The notes: generated by a model from the letters alone, not told the origin. 64,000 nucleotides of DNA from Mycobacterium sp. ITM-2016-00318 (GCF_002968285.2 NZ_CP134400.1:1674001-1738000), one strand, 5' to 3'; shown: positions 17,614-26,622, counted from the first letter of the stretch. Numbers and translations are program-made.

Positions 17614-17769
17614 GTACAGCTCTCTGTTGAACTGCAAGAGTCGCGGACCGTTTGGACTCCGGGAATGACGTTAGGGTCAGACGGCGCGCGAAGAAATCGG
17701 GTGTTTCCCTATGTTTTTCACAGGTTGCGGGCCGCGACTGCTGAGAACGACGACCTAGATTGATCTGCC

Positions 17770-18837
17770 GTGACGACATTGCACGACACCACCGTCCGTG
17801 GCTTCGCCTCCGACAACTACTCGGGTGTGCACCCCGAAGTGCTCGCCGCGATCGCCGCAGCCAACGACGGACACCAGGTCTCGTACGGCGAGGACGTCTA
17901 CACCGACCGGCTGCAGCAGGTGGTCGCGCGCCATTTCGGCGACGGTGTCCAGACGTATCCCGTCTTCAACGGCACCGGCGCCAACGTGCTCGGAATGCTG
18001 TCGATGCTGCCCCGCTGGGGAGCCGTCATCTGCGCCAGGACCGCCCACATCCACGCAGACGAAGGCGGGGCGCCCGAGAAGGTCGCCGGCATCAAGCTGC
18101 TTCCGATCGCGACCACCGACGGCAAGCTCACGCCCGACCTGATCGCGCAGGAGGCCTGGGGATGGGCCGATGAACACCGAGCCCAGCCGCGGGTGGTCTA
18201 CATCACGCAGTCCAGCGAGTTGGGCACCGTCTATACGCCTCCTGAGGTGCAGGCCATCACCGACTTCGCGCATGAGCGCGGGATGCGCGTCTTCATGGAC
18301 GGTGCCCGACTGTCGAACGCCGCCGCGGCGCTCGACGCGCCCCTGCGTGCCTTCACCACCGACGCGGGCGTCGACGTCCTCAGCTTCGGCGGCACGAAGA
18401 ACGGCGCGCTCGGCGCTGAGGCGATAGTCGTGCTCGACACCGCCGCCTCCGACGGGCTGATCCGGCTGCGCAAGAGCCTGATGCAGCTGGCCTCGAAGAT
18501 GCGGTTCGTCTCCGCGCAGCTGCTTGCACTGCTCGACGGCGACCTTTATCTGCGCACGGCCCGGCACGCGAACGAGATGGCTTCGCGGTTGCGCTCGCGC
18601 ATCGAGGCGGGCATTGCCGACGGAAGCATCCGCGGCGTCGAATTCACGCAGCCGACGCAGGCCAACGCCGTGTTCGCCCGCCTGCCGTCCGGCGTCGCAG
18701 ATCGGTTGCGCGAGAGCTTTCGGTTCTACGACTGGGACGCCGCGACGGGCGAAGTGCGCTGGGTGTGCAGTTTCGACACCGATCCCGAAGACGTCGACGC
18801 CTTCGTCGCGGAAGCCGCGCGCCTGACGTCGACGTAA
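17770..18837 (+). CDS. Low-specificity L-threonine aldolase family protein (PLP)
   Basis: 355 residues, fold-type I PLP enzyme of the beta-eliminating lyase family (PF01212). It cleaves L-threonine or L-allo-threonine to glycine and acetaldehyde, or a related beta-hydroxy amino acid. The PLP lysine is in SFGGTKNGALGAEAIV; the conserved Asp/Arg pair that binds the cofactor is in VFMDGARLSNAAAAL. HIHADEGGAPEKV near residue 95 is also characteristic. The start is GTG 17770 (VTTLHDTTVRGFASDNYSG) with no strong ribosome site. It is a single-gene unit; the next gene is on the other strand. Confidence 0.88.
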   Translation: MTTLHDTTVRGFASDNYSGVHPEVLAAIAAANDGHQVSYGEDVYTDRLQQVVARHFGDGVQTYPVFNGTGANVLGMLSMLPRWGAVICARTAHIHADEGGAPEKVAGIKLLPIATTDGKLTPDLIAQEAWGWADEHRAQPRVVYITQSSELGTVYTPPEVQAITDFAHERGMRVFMDGARLSNAAAALDAPLRAFTTDAGVDVLSFGGTKNGALGAEAIVVLDTAASDGLIRLRKSLMQLASKMRFVSAQLLALLDGDLYLRTARHANEMASRLRSRIEAGIADGSIRGVEFTQPTQANAVFARLPSGVADRLRESFRFYDWDAATGEVRWVCSFDTDPEDVDAFVAEAARLTST

Positions 18838-18851
18838 CGGGACGTGGTGGG

Positions 18852-19124
18852 TCAGGGTTGTGCGGTGTAGCGGCGCAGGAACGCCAGCGACCAGAAGACC
18901 CCGAGTGCGGCGATTGCGCCCCACCAGAGGAGCGCCACGATCAGCCAGAGCCCGGAGAAGCCGACGTATCCGAGCCCGGACAGCGTCGCCGCGCCGAAGA
19001 CCACCCAGAAGATCTTCCACAGCGCGAAGACGGCGGCCAGGCCGGACAGGATTCCCATCACGAGGGCGCGGGTGCGATCGACGCCGTTGACTGCCTCCTG
19101 AACGCGGGTGGGCACGATGTTCAT
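18852..19124 (-). CDS. Small two-helix membrane protein
   Basis: 90 residues from ATG 19124 (MNIVPTRVQEAVNGVD), preceded by AAGGAAC. Two or three hydrophobic segments are visible: about 20-40 (LVMGILSGLAAVFALWKIFW), 45-70 and 68-85 (LLWWGAIAALGVFWSLAFL). The tail is RRYTAQP. No family is recognised; similar tiny membrane proteins are common in mycobacteria. It is convergent with the threonine aldolase, whose stop is 15 bases away. Confidence 0.65.
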   Translation of the reverse strand: MNIVPTRVQEAVNGVDRTRALVMGILSGLAAVFALWKIFWVVFGAATLSGLGYVGFSGLWLIVALLWWGAIAALGVFWSLAFLRRYTAQP

Positions 19125-19246
19125 TGCTTGTTCCTTGTCGTCATGCGTCGCCGGGTCGGCGTCGTCATGGCGCAAGTACATCCAGCCGAGGCGGCTACCG
19201 ATCAGTACAGCATGCGCGCCGCGGGAAACGTTGTGGCCACCTCATT

Positions 19247-19648
19247 AAGTCGTCAGGTCCCTTGCTTTCGGTGGTGAGCGCATCGGGGGTAGGAGTTCCG
19301 GACTGGTTGTTCAGTGCCATCGCGTTGGTGGCGGTCACCAACGGTGCGCTTCTGACGATGATCATGGCGAGCGGGCTGACCTACGGAATGGCCGAGGCCG
19401 GCTTGTTGCCCGGCGTGCTGAGAAGGGTTCTGCGGCAGCGGCGGACACCTTGGGTGGCGATCGTGGCGACGACGGCGGTGGCGATGGTGCTCACGCTGAT
19501 CGGAGACCTGTCCACACTGGCGGAGACCGTGGTTCTGCTACTGCTGTTCGTCTTCATCTCCACCAATGTGGCGGTGTTGGTGCTGCGTCGCGACAGCGTG
19601 GAGCATCAGCACTTCCGCGTGTGGACGTTCGTGCCGGTGCTGTACCTC
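19247..19648 (+). pseudogene. Remnant of an APC-family amino-acid permease
   Basis: About 130 residues of clear permease sequence: GPLLSVVSASGVGVPDWLFS, then LVAVTNGALLTMIMASGLTY, RRTPWVAIVATTAVAMVL, and VFISTNVAVLVLRRDSVEH. These are helices from the second half of an APC transporter, including the RRTPW loop typical of amino-acid permeases. The protein should be about 450-500 residues. There is no upstream half, and after WTFVPVL the reading turns to arginine-rich noise before stopping at 19771 inside the R2lox region. Boundaries are approximate. It is a degraded fragment, not a functional gene. Confidence 0.7.
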
Positions 19649-19705
19649 ACCGCGCACGGCGACGCGGAGCGAAACCGACGTCGCCGCACGCGAAGACGAA
19701 ACGGT

Positions 19706-20650
19706 CTAGGCGGTAGCGGCCAGCGTCTTCGCGTCCTCGTCGGCGAACGTGTCCTCGAGTTGCAGTGGTGAGTAGTCGACGTCGATCTCCTCGAGCGGGC
19801 GGCCCCGTGCGCTGCTGATCGTGCCGAACCGTCGCATTCCTTTGTCGGCCGCGTACTGCTGGAACTCTTCCTTCTGCAGGTTGAACGGAATTTCCTCGTA
19901 CAGGTCATAGGCATCGTCGGTGTTCTGCAGCGCCATCGGAATCAACTGGTTCATCCGGTCCTCGAAGACTTTCCAATTGGAGTCGTCGGCGGCGACATGG
20001 CGACGGCAGGTGAAGGTGCCCCATGCCATGTGACGACGCTCGTCATCGCCGATCCGCCGGACCAGCTCCTGCATACCCGGGAGGATGTTGTTGTCGACGC
20101 AAATGCGGTGCCAGGCATAGTATCCCGTCAGCGCCATCATGCCCTCGATGACGTGGTTGTAGGTCGCCGATGCGCGCACCTGAGCGGCAGGGGAGGGATC
20201 GGAGACCAACGTGTCGAGCGACTCGGGCAACTCTTCGTAGAAGATCTTCCGATAGGTGGGGAGGTCGTCGAGAAGGACCTGGATGTCGTCGGTCACACCG
20301 ACCGCGTCCAGCCACAGCCGGAACACCTGGGTGTGCTTGGCCTCCTCGAATGCGAACTGGGTCAGATACATCTCGTCGCCGAGCCGTCCTTCCGCCCGCA
20401 TGGCCGCCATGAACGGCTGGATGTCCTGAGTGACCGCTTCTTCGCCGGCGATGAACTGCGCGCACAGCCGGGTTGCCCATTCGCGCTCCAGGTCCGTGAG
20501 CGCTTCCCAGTCGGCCCGGTCGCGGGAGAAGTCGATGTCCGCGGGATTCCAGAACTTGGCGTTGCCGCCCGCGAAGAGTTTGAGGGGCAGGCTGTCCCAT
20601 TTCAGGCCGCCTCGCGCGAGTGACGCTGAGCGGCTTCGTGTCGTTGTCAT
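19706..20650 (-). CDS. R2-like ligand-binding oxidase (R2lox)
   Basis: 314 residues, the same length as the M. tuberculosis R2lox (Rv0233). It is a ferritin-like four-helix protein holding a Mn/Fe cofactor and a bound fatty acid. All metal ligands can be placed: Glu70, Glu103, His106, Glu169, Glu204 and His207. The residues that form the family's Val-Tyr ether crosslink are also present (Val73, Tyr164). Key segments are [31 protein letters not shown] and [12 protein letters not shown]. Homologues look like ribonucleotide reductase R2 but are thought to be two-electron oxidases. It overlaps the TetR gene by 4 bases. Confidence 0.95.
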   Translation of the reverse strand: MTTTRSRSASLARGGLKWDSLPLKLFAGGNAKFWNPADIDFSRDRADWEALTDLEREWATRLCAQFIAGEEAVTQDIQPFMAAMRAEGRLGDEMYLTQFAFEEAKHTQVFRLWLDAVGVTDDIQVLLDDLPTYRKIFYEELPESLDTLVSDPSPAAQVRASATYNHVIEGMMALTGYYAWHRICVDNNILPGMQELVRRIGDDERRHMAWGTFTCRRHVAADDSNWKVFEDRMNQLIPMALQNTDDAYDLYEEIPFNLQKEEFQQYAADKGMRRFGTISSARGRPLEEIDVDYSPLQLEDTFADEDAKTLAATA

Positions 20651-21324
20651 CTGTTGACCTCCTTGATTTTTCGGGCTGAGCTGGTGGAAGCGAATGCGTC
20701 GGCCAGGACGGCGACCAGCCTGCGCACGGCGAGTGCGGGCTGCTCGGGTGAGGGTTCGTCGAGTCCGAGGATGGGATCCATCCCGCGCACGTACGGCGCC
20801 AGCGCCATGTGCGGAAAGATCATCAATAGGAGTGACAGCAGCGCCTCGGTGTCGCAGTCCGCGCGCAGATTACCGCGCACGTGGGCGTCGCGGACAAGCG
20901 GCCGCAGTACCTCCAGGTAGTGGCGATGGATGACGGTGCGCACGCTGACGCGGGCATCGGTGTCGACTTCGAAACTCGAGGCGGCGTGCAATGCACGGTC
21001 CTGCGGATGGTCGGCGTAGTAGGCGACCCACGTGTCGAGCAAGTCGGTAAGGAACTCGAAGAACGGCCTGCTCGGGTCGAGTTCCCTGATGCGGTCCTCC
21101 ATGTAGCGGCGCACCCGCTGGCTGCCGATCTCGGCGATGTAGGCGTAGAGGTCACGTTTGTCCGCGAAGTACTGGAACAGGCTGCCCTTGGCGACGCCCG
21201 CCCGACGTGCGATGACATTGAGGCTGCCTTGCGAGAAGCCGTGCGCGCCGAACTCTGCCTCGGCGGCTTCGATCACGGCGGCGCGTCGATTCGGGTCGAC
21301 GCGGGCCCATGTCACCGTCGGCAT
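20647..21324 (-). CDS. TetR family regulator of R2lox (Rv0232-like)
   Basis: 225 residues from ATG 21324 ([17 protein letters not shown]), chosen because GGAGGA precedes it and a longer reading would start inside the operator palindrome. The helix-turn-helix is at about 25-60 ([19 protein letters not shown]) followed by [10 protein letters not shown]. The C-terminal half is a lipid-type TetR ligand domain. Its stop overlaps the R2lox start (ATGA), so regulator and oxidase are made from one message, as in Rv0232-Rv0233. The palindrome just upstream suggests that the protein represses its own operon. Confidence 0.9.
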   Translation of the reverse strand: MPTVTWARVDPNRRAAVIEAAEAEFGAHGFSQGSLNVIARRAGVAKGSLFQYFADKRDLYAYIAEIGSQRVRRYMEDRIRELDPSRPFFEFLTDLLDTWVAYYADHPQDRALHAASSFEVDTDARVSVRTVIHRHYLEVLRPLVRDAHVRGNLRADCDTEALLSLLLMIFPHMALAPYVRGMDPILGLDEPSPEQPALAVRRLVAVLADAFASTSSARKIKEVNR

Positions 21325-21343
21325 CGGGTCCTCCCAGGAGTCG

Positions 21344-21358
21344 ATGACCACTGGTCAT
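21344..21358. promoter_or_regulatory. 15-bp palindromic operator upstream of the TetR-R2lox operon
   Basis: ATGACCA (21344-21350), a single central C, and TGGTCAT (21352-21358) form a perfect odd palindrome 20 bases upstream of the TetR start. A single strong dyad at this position is typical of TetR autoregulation and would control R2lox as well. Confidence 0.65.
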
Positions 21359-21406
21359 TTTACTGTGAGCCGCGTCACGGTCAAGACCCCGTGAGCAGCC
21401 GCGCTG

Positions 21407-22210
21407 TCAGACGAAGTCTGAGCCGCCGTCGACGTTTACGGTCGCCCCGGTCACGTAGCCGTTGCGCTTGGAGGCGAGGTAGGCGGTGATCGAGGCGATC
21501 TCCTCTGGCAACCCGGCGCGGCCGAGATCGCAGGGCTGGTGAAAGTTGTTGTCGATCCACTCCATGACGTCGTGCGGATCGCTGGCGTCGAGACCGTCGG
21601 CGGCGAGAATGTCTCTCAGGTTCTCGGTGAAGCTGGCGGTAACAACCGTTCCGGGGCACACGCAGTTGACCAGGATTCCGTCTTTCGCGAGGCTTTTGGA
21701 CAGGTTCTTCGTCACGCTGCACAGCGCTGCCTTCGATGCGGTGTAGGCGACGATGCGGGGGTTCTGCCGCTGAATCGAATGTGCGGACAGGGTGACGATG
21801 CGCGCCCATCCCGCGGCGCGGAGCAGGGGTAGGGCCGCGCGGATCGAACGAACGCCGGACATGGTGCCAAGGTCGAACGCGTCGTGCCATTGCGCGTCGT
21901 CCATCTCCTCGAAATACCCGTCGCCCGGACCTATCGTGTGGACCAAGCTGTTCAGCTTTCCCCAGCGTTCCGTGACGGCAGAGAAGCCCGCGGCTATCGA
22001 GTCCGCATCGGCCATGTCGACACTGATGCCGACGGCGTCGGGGGCGCCCGCCCCGCGCAGAGTTTCCTCTGCGGCGTCGAGAGCGGCTCTGCTCCTTGCC
22101 ATCAGCGCTACGCTGGCGCCTTCGGCGGCTAGGGTCTCGGCGATCGCCAGGCCCATCCCTTTACTGCCGCCTGTGACGACAGCTGTCGATCCGGTGAAGC
22201 CGAGGTCCAT
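21407..22210 (-). CDS. Short-chain dehydrogenase/reductase
   Basis: 267 residues from ATG 22210 (MDLGFTGSTAVVTGGSKGMG), with AGGAGGAACC directly upstream. Motifs: TGGSKGMGLAIAE for the cofactor, a degenerate NNAG region (LVHTIGPGDGYFEEMD), catalytic Ser in TLSAHSIQRQ and YTASKAALC. The replacement of NNAG by HTIGPG is notable and recalls enoyl-reductase-like SDRs. It is the last gene of a minus-strand run with the TetR, sulfotransferase and DUF1214 genes (25254 to 21407). The substrate is unknown. Confidence 0.85.
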   Translation of the reverse strand: MDLGFTGSTAVVTGGSKGMGLAIAETLAAEGASVALMARSRAALDAAEETLRGAGAPDAVGISVDMADADSIAAGFSAVTERWGKLNSLVHTIGPGDGYFEEMDDAQWHDAFDLGTMSGVRSIRAALPLLRAAGWARIVTLSAHSIQRQNPRIVAYTASKAALCSVTKNLSKSLAKDGILVNCVCPGTVVTASFTENLRDILAADGLDASDPHDVMEWIDNNFHQPCDLGRAGLPEEIASITAYLASKRNGYVTGATVNVDGGSDFV

Positions 22211-22226
22211 GGTTCCTCCTGGGAAG

Positions 22227-22889
22227 TCAGCCGCTGGGGTGTCCGGAAGCGGCGATTCGTCTGATCGCCTCGGGTGCGACACCGAGGCCGCGAAGGCAGA
22301 AGCGGAGCGTGTGTCGGCGGACATCACTGCGTTCGCAATCGCCTGCCGCCCATTGGCGTTCGGTGTTCGCCCACACCACACCCTGTATGGACAGCGCCTC
22401 GGTCAGCGGGTCGATGCCGCGGAACACGCCCTGATCGAGACCGCGCTCGAGCTGTTCGGTGAGCGGTTCGAGCATCGCGGTGTACGCCGGCTGGATCATC
22501 TCCGGGGAGGCGAACATCTGCGATTGGGCCTCCAGCGAGAGGCGACGAAGGTCGGATTTGATGTGATCGTCGAACGCCAGGTCGAGCCGTGCGTCGATCC
22601 AAGCCGCTACCGCATCGATGGCGCCGGGGGCGTCGGCCATCTTCTTCCTCAACCGCCGGGTTTCAACACGTGCCATCTCCAGGAAGACCGCAGCGACCAG
22701 CTGATCCTTGGATTGGAAGTGGCGGTAGAAGGCACGGGTGCCGAGCTGGGTGTGCGCCAGGACGGTTGCCACGCTGAGCCCCCGGACGCCCTGTTCCCGA
22801 ATGCTTTCCGAGGCGGCCGCGAGAATGGCGCGACGGACCTCGGGGTCGGGGGCGAGTTTCTCCCGTCGCCGAGTGGCCGGGCGAGTCAT
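22227..22889 (-). CDS. TetR family regulator within the sulfotransferase operon
   Basis: 220 residues, beginning MTRPATRRREKLAPDPEVRR. The helix-turn-helix region is at about 35-75 (LSVATVLAHTQLGTRAFYRH then FQSKDQLVAAV). The ligand domain after it is divergent. Its ATG overlaps the sulfotransferase stop by 4 bases and its stop is 16 bases before the SDR start, so it is co-transcribed with the enzymes rather than divergent from them. It is a plausible repressor acting at the palindrome at 25286-25316. Confidence 0.85.
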   Translation of the reverse strand: MTRPATRRREKLAPDPEVRRAILAAASESIREQGVRGLSVATVLAHTQLGTRAFYRHFQSKDQLVAAVFLEMARVETRRLRKKMADAPGAIDAVAAWIDARLDLAFDDHIKSDLRRLSLEAQSQMFASPEMIQPAYTAMLEPLTEQLERGLDQGVFRGIDPLTEALSIQGVVWANTERQWAAGDCERSDVRRHTLRFCLRGLGVAPEAIRRIAASGHPSG

Positions 22890-24031
22890 GCTGTCGCGTC
22901 GTAGGTGCGCAGGTACTGAGTGAAACGTTCGCGGACGGACTCGGGTGTCAGACCGTAGTCAGCCAGGTCGTAGTCATGTGAGCCGCGGGTGCCGGGCTTG
23001 TGCTCGCGGGCCCAGTGCGCGACAGAACGTGCTGCGGCATCGGTGAACTCGAGTCCAAGCGACTCGTAGCCGGCGGCCAACGTCGTCACCGGGTCGGCCT
23101 GCAGGTCTGCGAAGGCGACATCGGAGAAGCGCTCGTCGCCGACACGTTTGCGGAAGTCCATCGCTCGTCGAATACCTTCAGACCAGCTGTCGAGCTGCTC
23201 GGTGCCGAGTTCGACCGGATCGTCGCGGTCACTGCTCCAGCTGCGCACATACCGGATCAGGCTGCAGACGGAACCCATGACCCTGGCCGGATCTCGATGG
23301 CTCCACAAGAATTTGGCGTTGGGGTACGCCTCGACGAGTGCATCGAGGGCGAACACGTGCACCGGCGTTTTTAGGTGCCAGAGGCTCGGCGGGCAGTGCC
23401 ACTGAAGCAGCTTGAGCACCCGCCGATGGAACAGGTAGGTCTCACCCATGTCGCAGGTCATCAGCCATGCCAGATAGCCCGGGACGCGGACAACGCCATC
23501 GAAGTGGAAGGTCCGGAAGCTCATTCCCATCAGGTCTTGGCATTCAGTTGGCGCAGTCGGCTCGGAGTTGTACAGCGACTTCATCAACGGGAACATGTCG
23601 TTCAGCATCTGCAAGCCGGCCTCGGCCTGCGCGATGCGCGGGTCGCAATCCTGGGTGGCGGCCTCTGGCGGCGGAGTAGGCGCCTGCGACTCCCACATCC
23701 GCAGGGAGCGGAACTGCGGGTCGGCGGCCACAAGCTGACTCAGCGCCGTGGTGCCGGTCCGCGGCAGGCCGATGACGAAGACCGGTCCGCCGACGATCTC
23801 GTCATCGATCTCTGGGTGGCGCGCGTAGGTCTCCTCGATCTTGAGACGCTGGATCAGGGCATTGCTGATGGTGGCGTGCTGGATCACCGCGCCCATCTCC
23901 GAGAGGTCGGCCTCGATGTTCAACGACTCGACAGTGCGCTCGAGCCCCTCTCTGTAATACCGGGAACCGAAGTCGTCGAGACCTGTTGCGGCGCGCGCAC
24001 CGTCTTCGAGTTCATCCGCGCAGAACGTCAT
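22886..24031 (-). CDS. Sulfotransferase family protein
   Basis: 381 residues, Sulfotransfer_3-like. The 5'-phosphosulfate loop is VFVIGLPRTGTTALSQL at about residue 85 and the 3'-phosphate region is LWSHRDPARVMGSVCSLIRY near 240. These bind PAPS, the sulfate donor; the acceptor would be a hydroxylated lipid or sterol-like compound. The N-terminal 75 residues are helical and typical of the large mycobacterial sulfotransferase paralogues. It overlaps the DUF1214 gene upstream and the TetR gene downstream by 4 bases each, so all three are tightly coupled. Pairing of this type with DUF1214 proteins recurs in mycobacteria. Confidence 0.88.
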   Translation of the reverse strand: MTFCADELEDGARAATGLDDFGSRYYREGLERTVESLNIEADLSEMGAVIQHATISNALIQRLKIEETYARHPEIDDEIVGGPVFVIGLPRTGTTALSQLVAADPQFRSLRMWESQAPTPPPEAATQDCDPRIAQAEAGLQMLNDMFPLMKSLYNSEPTAPTECQDLMGMSFRTFHFDGVVRVPGYLAWLMTCDMGETYLFHRRVLKLLQWHCPPSLWHLKTPVHVFALDALVEAYPNAKFLWSHRDPARVMGSVCSLIRYVRSWSSDRDDPVELGTEQLDSWSEGIRRAMDFRKRVGDERFSDVAFADLQADPVTTLAAGYESLGLEFTDAAARSVAHWAREHKPGTRGSHDYDLADYGLTPESVRERFTQYLRTYDATA

Positions 24032-25254
24032 CGCGCGAACCGCTTGTTCACGGCGTGCCTGCGTCGCTCGAGCACCGAAGCCCTCTCAGCCGGTGTGACC
24101 ATCGCGGTATCTGCGGGCAGCGTCGATGCCACCTCGTCGAACGACACCAGTCGAGAGGTCGGTGTCGGTGCCGTTTCGGTACGCACACACCGCAGGATCA
24201 TGGCGCCGTTGCTGTGCCCGGCGGTGTCCAGCCAATTGGCGACACCGGGATCGCGTCCGCACAGAACAACCCGTACCAGGCCGTCGGAATCCACCGCGGT
24301 CTGATGTGCGTTGAGGCTCGACTGGTGACGACCGTAGTGGATGGTCTCCCACCAGGGGTTGCCCAGCGAAAAGCTCCAATAGACGCCGACGGGCGGGTCG
24401 ATTTCCAGGATGAGGGCCTCGTCGGGAGCCAGTTCCCAGCGGCCGATCACCGGCTTGTTCTCGGCTGCCGCTCCCATCGCGGTCCGGTCTATCGGTGGCA
24501 GGAACCCGTTGGATGGCGGCGCAGCACCGAATTGGAGGAAGAACTGGAGGTTGTCGCTGACGAAGTCGCCGAGCGCAACCAGCTGCCTTGACACCGTGAC
24601 GTCGAGATCCCTTGTGAAACGGGCTGTCTCGACGGGTTCGCCAATCCGCTCGATGTGCAATGTCGACGGCACCTCGGTCTCCCAGTCGTAGAAGAAGTGC
24701 CTCACCGTCAACGTCGGATGATCGCCGTCGATCAGCATCCAGTTGCCCTCCTGCTGCTGCGCCGACAGCGCGACCTCGAAGCAGCCGTCGTCGCCGACAT
24801 CGAGCTCGTCAACCAAAGCATTTGCGGTCGAGGCCATCCCGTTCATCGTCTGAAGGCCGACATACCGTGCAGTGCCACGATTGCCGGATAGCCGGTAGCT
24901 CTCGCCGCCTCGCATCGTGGCCCGGGTGTAGAGGCAGTCGGGACACTCCATTCCCCAGGTCACGACGTCGTCGGTGCTCGTGCGGCGCACCTGAAGGATC
25001 GGATCCGGATCGAAACGCAGTGCTTCGTCGACGCCTGCCGCGAGCAGCACCAGCAGGTGCCGTAGCCCGGCTGCGCGATCGAGTGGGCTTCGACTCGTCT
25101 GGTCCCCGTCCACCGTTTGTGCTGCGCCTTCCAGCCTGCCCAGAAGCTGCGACCAGGCCGAAGCGACATCGAGGTCGTCGTCCTCGTCTCCGGTGAGCAC
25201 CGCCTCCGCTATCGAATGCGGCAACCACGTCGGAGACCCTTGCCCAGCGCTCAC
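24028..25254 (-). CDS. DUF1214 domain protein
   Basis: 408 residues. The C-terminal part (about 230-360) is the DUF1214 beta-sandwich (YWSFSLGNPWWETIHYGRHQ, then SDGLVRVVLCGRDPG). The middle contains CPDCLYTRATMRGGESYRLS, with a CxxC pair, which is typical of the large mycobacterial members. No signal peptide or membrane helix is visible. Function is unknown; family members sit beside sulfotransferases, SDRs or P450s, suggesting a role in lipid or steroid conversion. It is the first gene of the operon, with the palindrome at 25286-25316 upstream. Confidence 0.8.
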   Translation of the reverse strand: MSAGQGSPTWLPHSIAEAVLTGDEDDDLDVASAWSQLLGRLEGAAQTVDGDQTSRSPLDRAAGLRHLLVLLAAGVDEALRFDPDPILQVRRTSTDDVVTWGMECPDCLYTRATMRGGESYRLSGNRGTARYVGLQTMNGMASTANALVDELDVGDDGCFEVALSAQQQEGNWMLIDGDHPTLTVRHFFYDWETEVPSTLHIERIGEPVETARFTRDLDVTVSRQLVALGDFVSDNLQFFLQFGAAPPSNGFLPPIDRTAMGAAAENKPVIGRWELAPDEALILEIDPPVGVYWSFSLGNPWWETIHYGRHQSSLNAHQTAVDSDGLVRVVLCGRDPGVANWLDTAGHSNGAMILRCVRTETAPTPTSRLVSFDEVASTLPADTAMVTPAERASVLERRRHAVNKRFAR

Positions 25255-25285
25255 GTTTCCTCCGACCGTGCGGGTGCGATGGCGC

Positions 25286-25316
25286 CGTTAAATGAAAACA
25301 ATGTTTTCGCTTAACG
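25286..25316. promoter_or_regulatory. 31-bp inverted repeat upstream of the DUF1214-sulfotransferase operon
   Basis: CGTTAAATGAAAAC (25286-25299) and GTTTTCGCTTAACG (25303-25316) are inverted repeats matching at 12 of 14 positions, with 3 bases between. The site is AT-rich against the GC-rich background. It lies 32 bases upstream of the DUF1214 start and behind the stop of the thiolase-like gene, so its target is most likely the DUF1214 operon. The TetR at 22227 is the obvious candidate binder. Confidence 0.6.
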
Positions 25317-25373
25317 AGCCTCGACTATCACAGGCGCGGAGGGTTGTTGTCAATGGTCGACCGCGGACCGACC

Positions 25374-26564
25374 TCAGGCGGTCAGCACCATGCAGGCGGC
25401 GATGGGGCCGCCACCAGCGGCCGCGACGGCGACCTCGGGACGGCGGCCCAATTGGCGCTCGCCGGCCTGGCCGCGCAGCTGCAGGCACGCTTCGTGCAGC
25501 AGCCAGTAGCCGTGCATGCGCCCCGCGGACAGTTGACCGCCGTAGGTGTTCAGCGGCAGCGCACCGTCGAGCGCGATGCGCGTCGCGCCGTCCACGAACG
25601 GGCCCGCCTCGCCGTCGGCGCAGAAGCCCAGCGCCTCCAACCACGCGAATGTCAGATAGGTGAAGCCGTCATAAAGTTCGGCGACGTCGACATCCGACGG
25701 GGTGAGATCGGTGCGCGACCACATCTCGGCGGCCGCCTCGACCGACGCCATCTTGGGGAAGTCGTCGCGGTGGAACCACCCTCCCGAGCCGTATGTCCCG
25801 CCGATCGCTTGCACCGCCACGGGGCGACTCGGGCAGTCGGCCGTGTAATCGGCCCGGGACACCACCAGGGCGATTGACCCGTCGATGGGCACGTCGCAGT
25901 CGAAGAGCCCGAATGGCGTCGACACCGGCCGTGCCGACAGGTAGTCCTCCATCGTCATCGGGTCCCGGAAGGCGGCGCGCGGGTTGAGCCCGGCGTTGCG
26001 CCTGCTGTTGACCGCCAGCCAGCCCAGCTGTTCTTTCGTCGTGCCGTAGAGCTCCATGTGCCGCCGGCAGTGCATGGCCAGCCAGTTGGCCGCGGAGTAG
26101 GAGTGCGCGGCCACCAGTTCGTCGATGTCCTCGAACGGTTTGAGCTTGCGCCTGGTGCCCGGCACGTGCGGCTCCACCGGCGGCGAAGCCAGGGGAGCGA
26201 GCATCGGCGACGCCTCCTGGTTCATCGAACCGCCGAGCATCGCGACCGTCCGGTACACCAACACATGACGTGACTGCCGCTCCGACACGGCACGGAAGGC
26301 CGACATCACCGGGATGAGGACCCCGCCGGTATCGAACCCTTTCGTCCGGTCTGCAGCTTGAATGCCGAGCGCCTCAAGCAAATCGGCGGGCACGGTGTCA
26401 CCGAATGTCGCGATCCCGTCGATGTCCGAAGGCGTCAGGCCCGCGTCGTCGATGGCTGCACGCACTGCCTCCATCGTCAGGTCCAGGCCGGGGATGCCCA
26501 TACGCCTGCCGATCCGCGAGATGCCGAGGCCGCTGATGATGGCGTCCTTCTCGAAATGGCTCAT
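25374..26564 (-). CDS. Thiolase-like lipid-transfer protein, Ltp2-type
   Basis: 396 residues, SCP-x/thiolase fold. The region that normally holds the nucleophilic Cys reads FDTGGVLIPVMSAFRAV, without cysteine. The usual GHPxGATG motif is replaced by LSAGRMHGYWLLHEACLQL. Thiolase-fold proteins of this kind (Ltp2, SCP-2-like) act as retro-aldolases on steroid side-chain CoA esters rather than as thiolases, and need a DUF35 partner. A DUF35 gene lies divergently 58 bases away. AELYDGFTYLTFAWLEALGF is the other family signature. Its ATG (MSHFEKDAII) follows a short promoter region with a palindrome. Confidence 0.85.
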   Translation of the reverse strand: MSHFEKDAIISGLGISRIGRRMGIPGLDLTMEAVRAAIDDAGLTPSDIDGIATFGDTVPADLLEALGIQAADRTKGFDTGGVLIPVMSAFRAVSERQSRHVLVYRTVAMLGGSMNQEASPMLAPLASPPVEPHVPGTRRKLKPFEDIDELVAAHSYSAANWLAMHCRRHMELYGTTKEQLGWLAVNSRRNAGLNPRAAFRDPMTMEDYLSARPVSTPFGLFDCDVPIDGSIALVVSRADYTADCPSRPVAVQAIGGTYGSGGWFHRDDFPKMASVEAAAEMWSRTDLTPSDVDVAELYDGFTYLTFAWLEALGFCADGEAGPFVDGATRIALDGALPLNTYGGQLSAGRMHGYWLLHEACLQLRGQAGERQLGRRPEVAVAAAGGGPIAACMVLTA

Positions 26565-26593
26565 CGCGCTCCCGAATGTCTATTTTTGTAATG

Positions 26594-26610
26594 ACAGTCG
26601 ATCGGACTGT
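26594..26610. promoter_or_regulatory. Palindrome in the thiolase/DUF35 divergent promoter
   Basis: ACAGTC (26594-26599), GATCG, GACTGT (26605-26610) form a 17-base dyad in the middle of the 58-base gap between the two starts. It could control both genes at once. The binding protein is not identifiable; no regulator is adjacent. Confidence 0.5.
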
Positions 26611-26622
26611 ACTTTGCTCCCT

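Noticed and set aside
17755..19020. 421-codon minus-strand frame opposite threonine aldolase
   Set aside because: Arg/Gly-rich shadow; the plus-strand gene has an intact PLP site.
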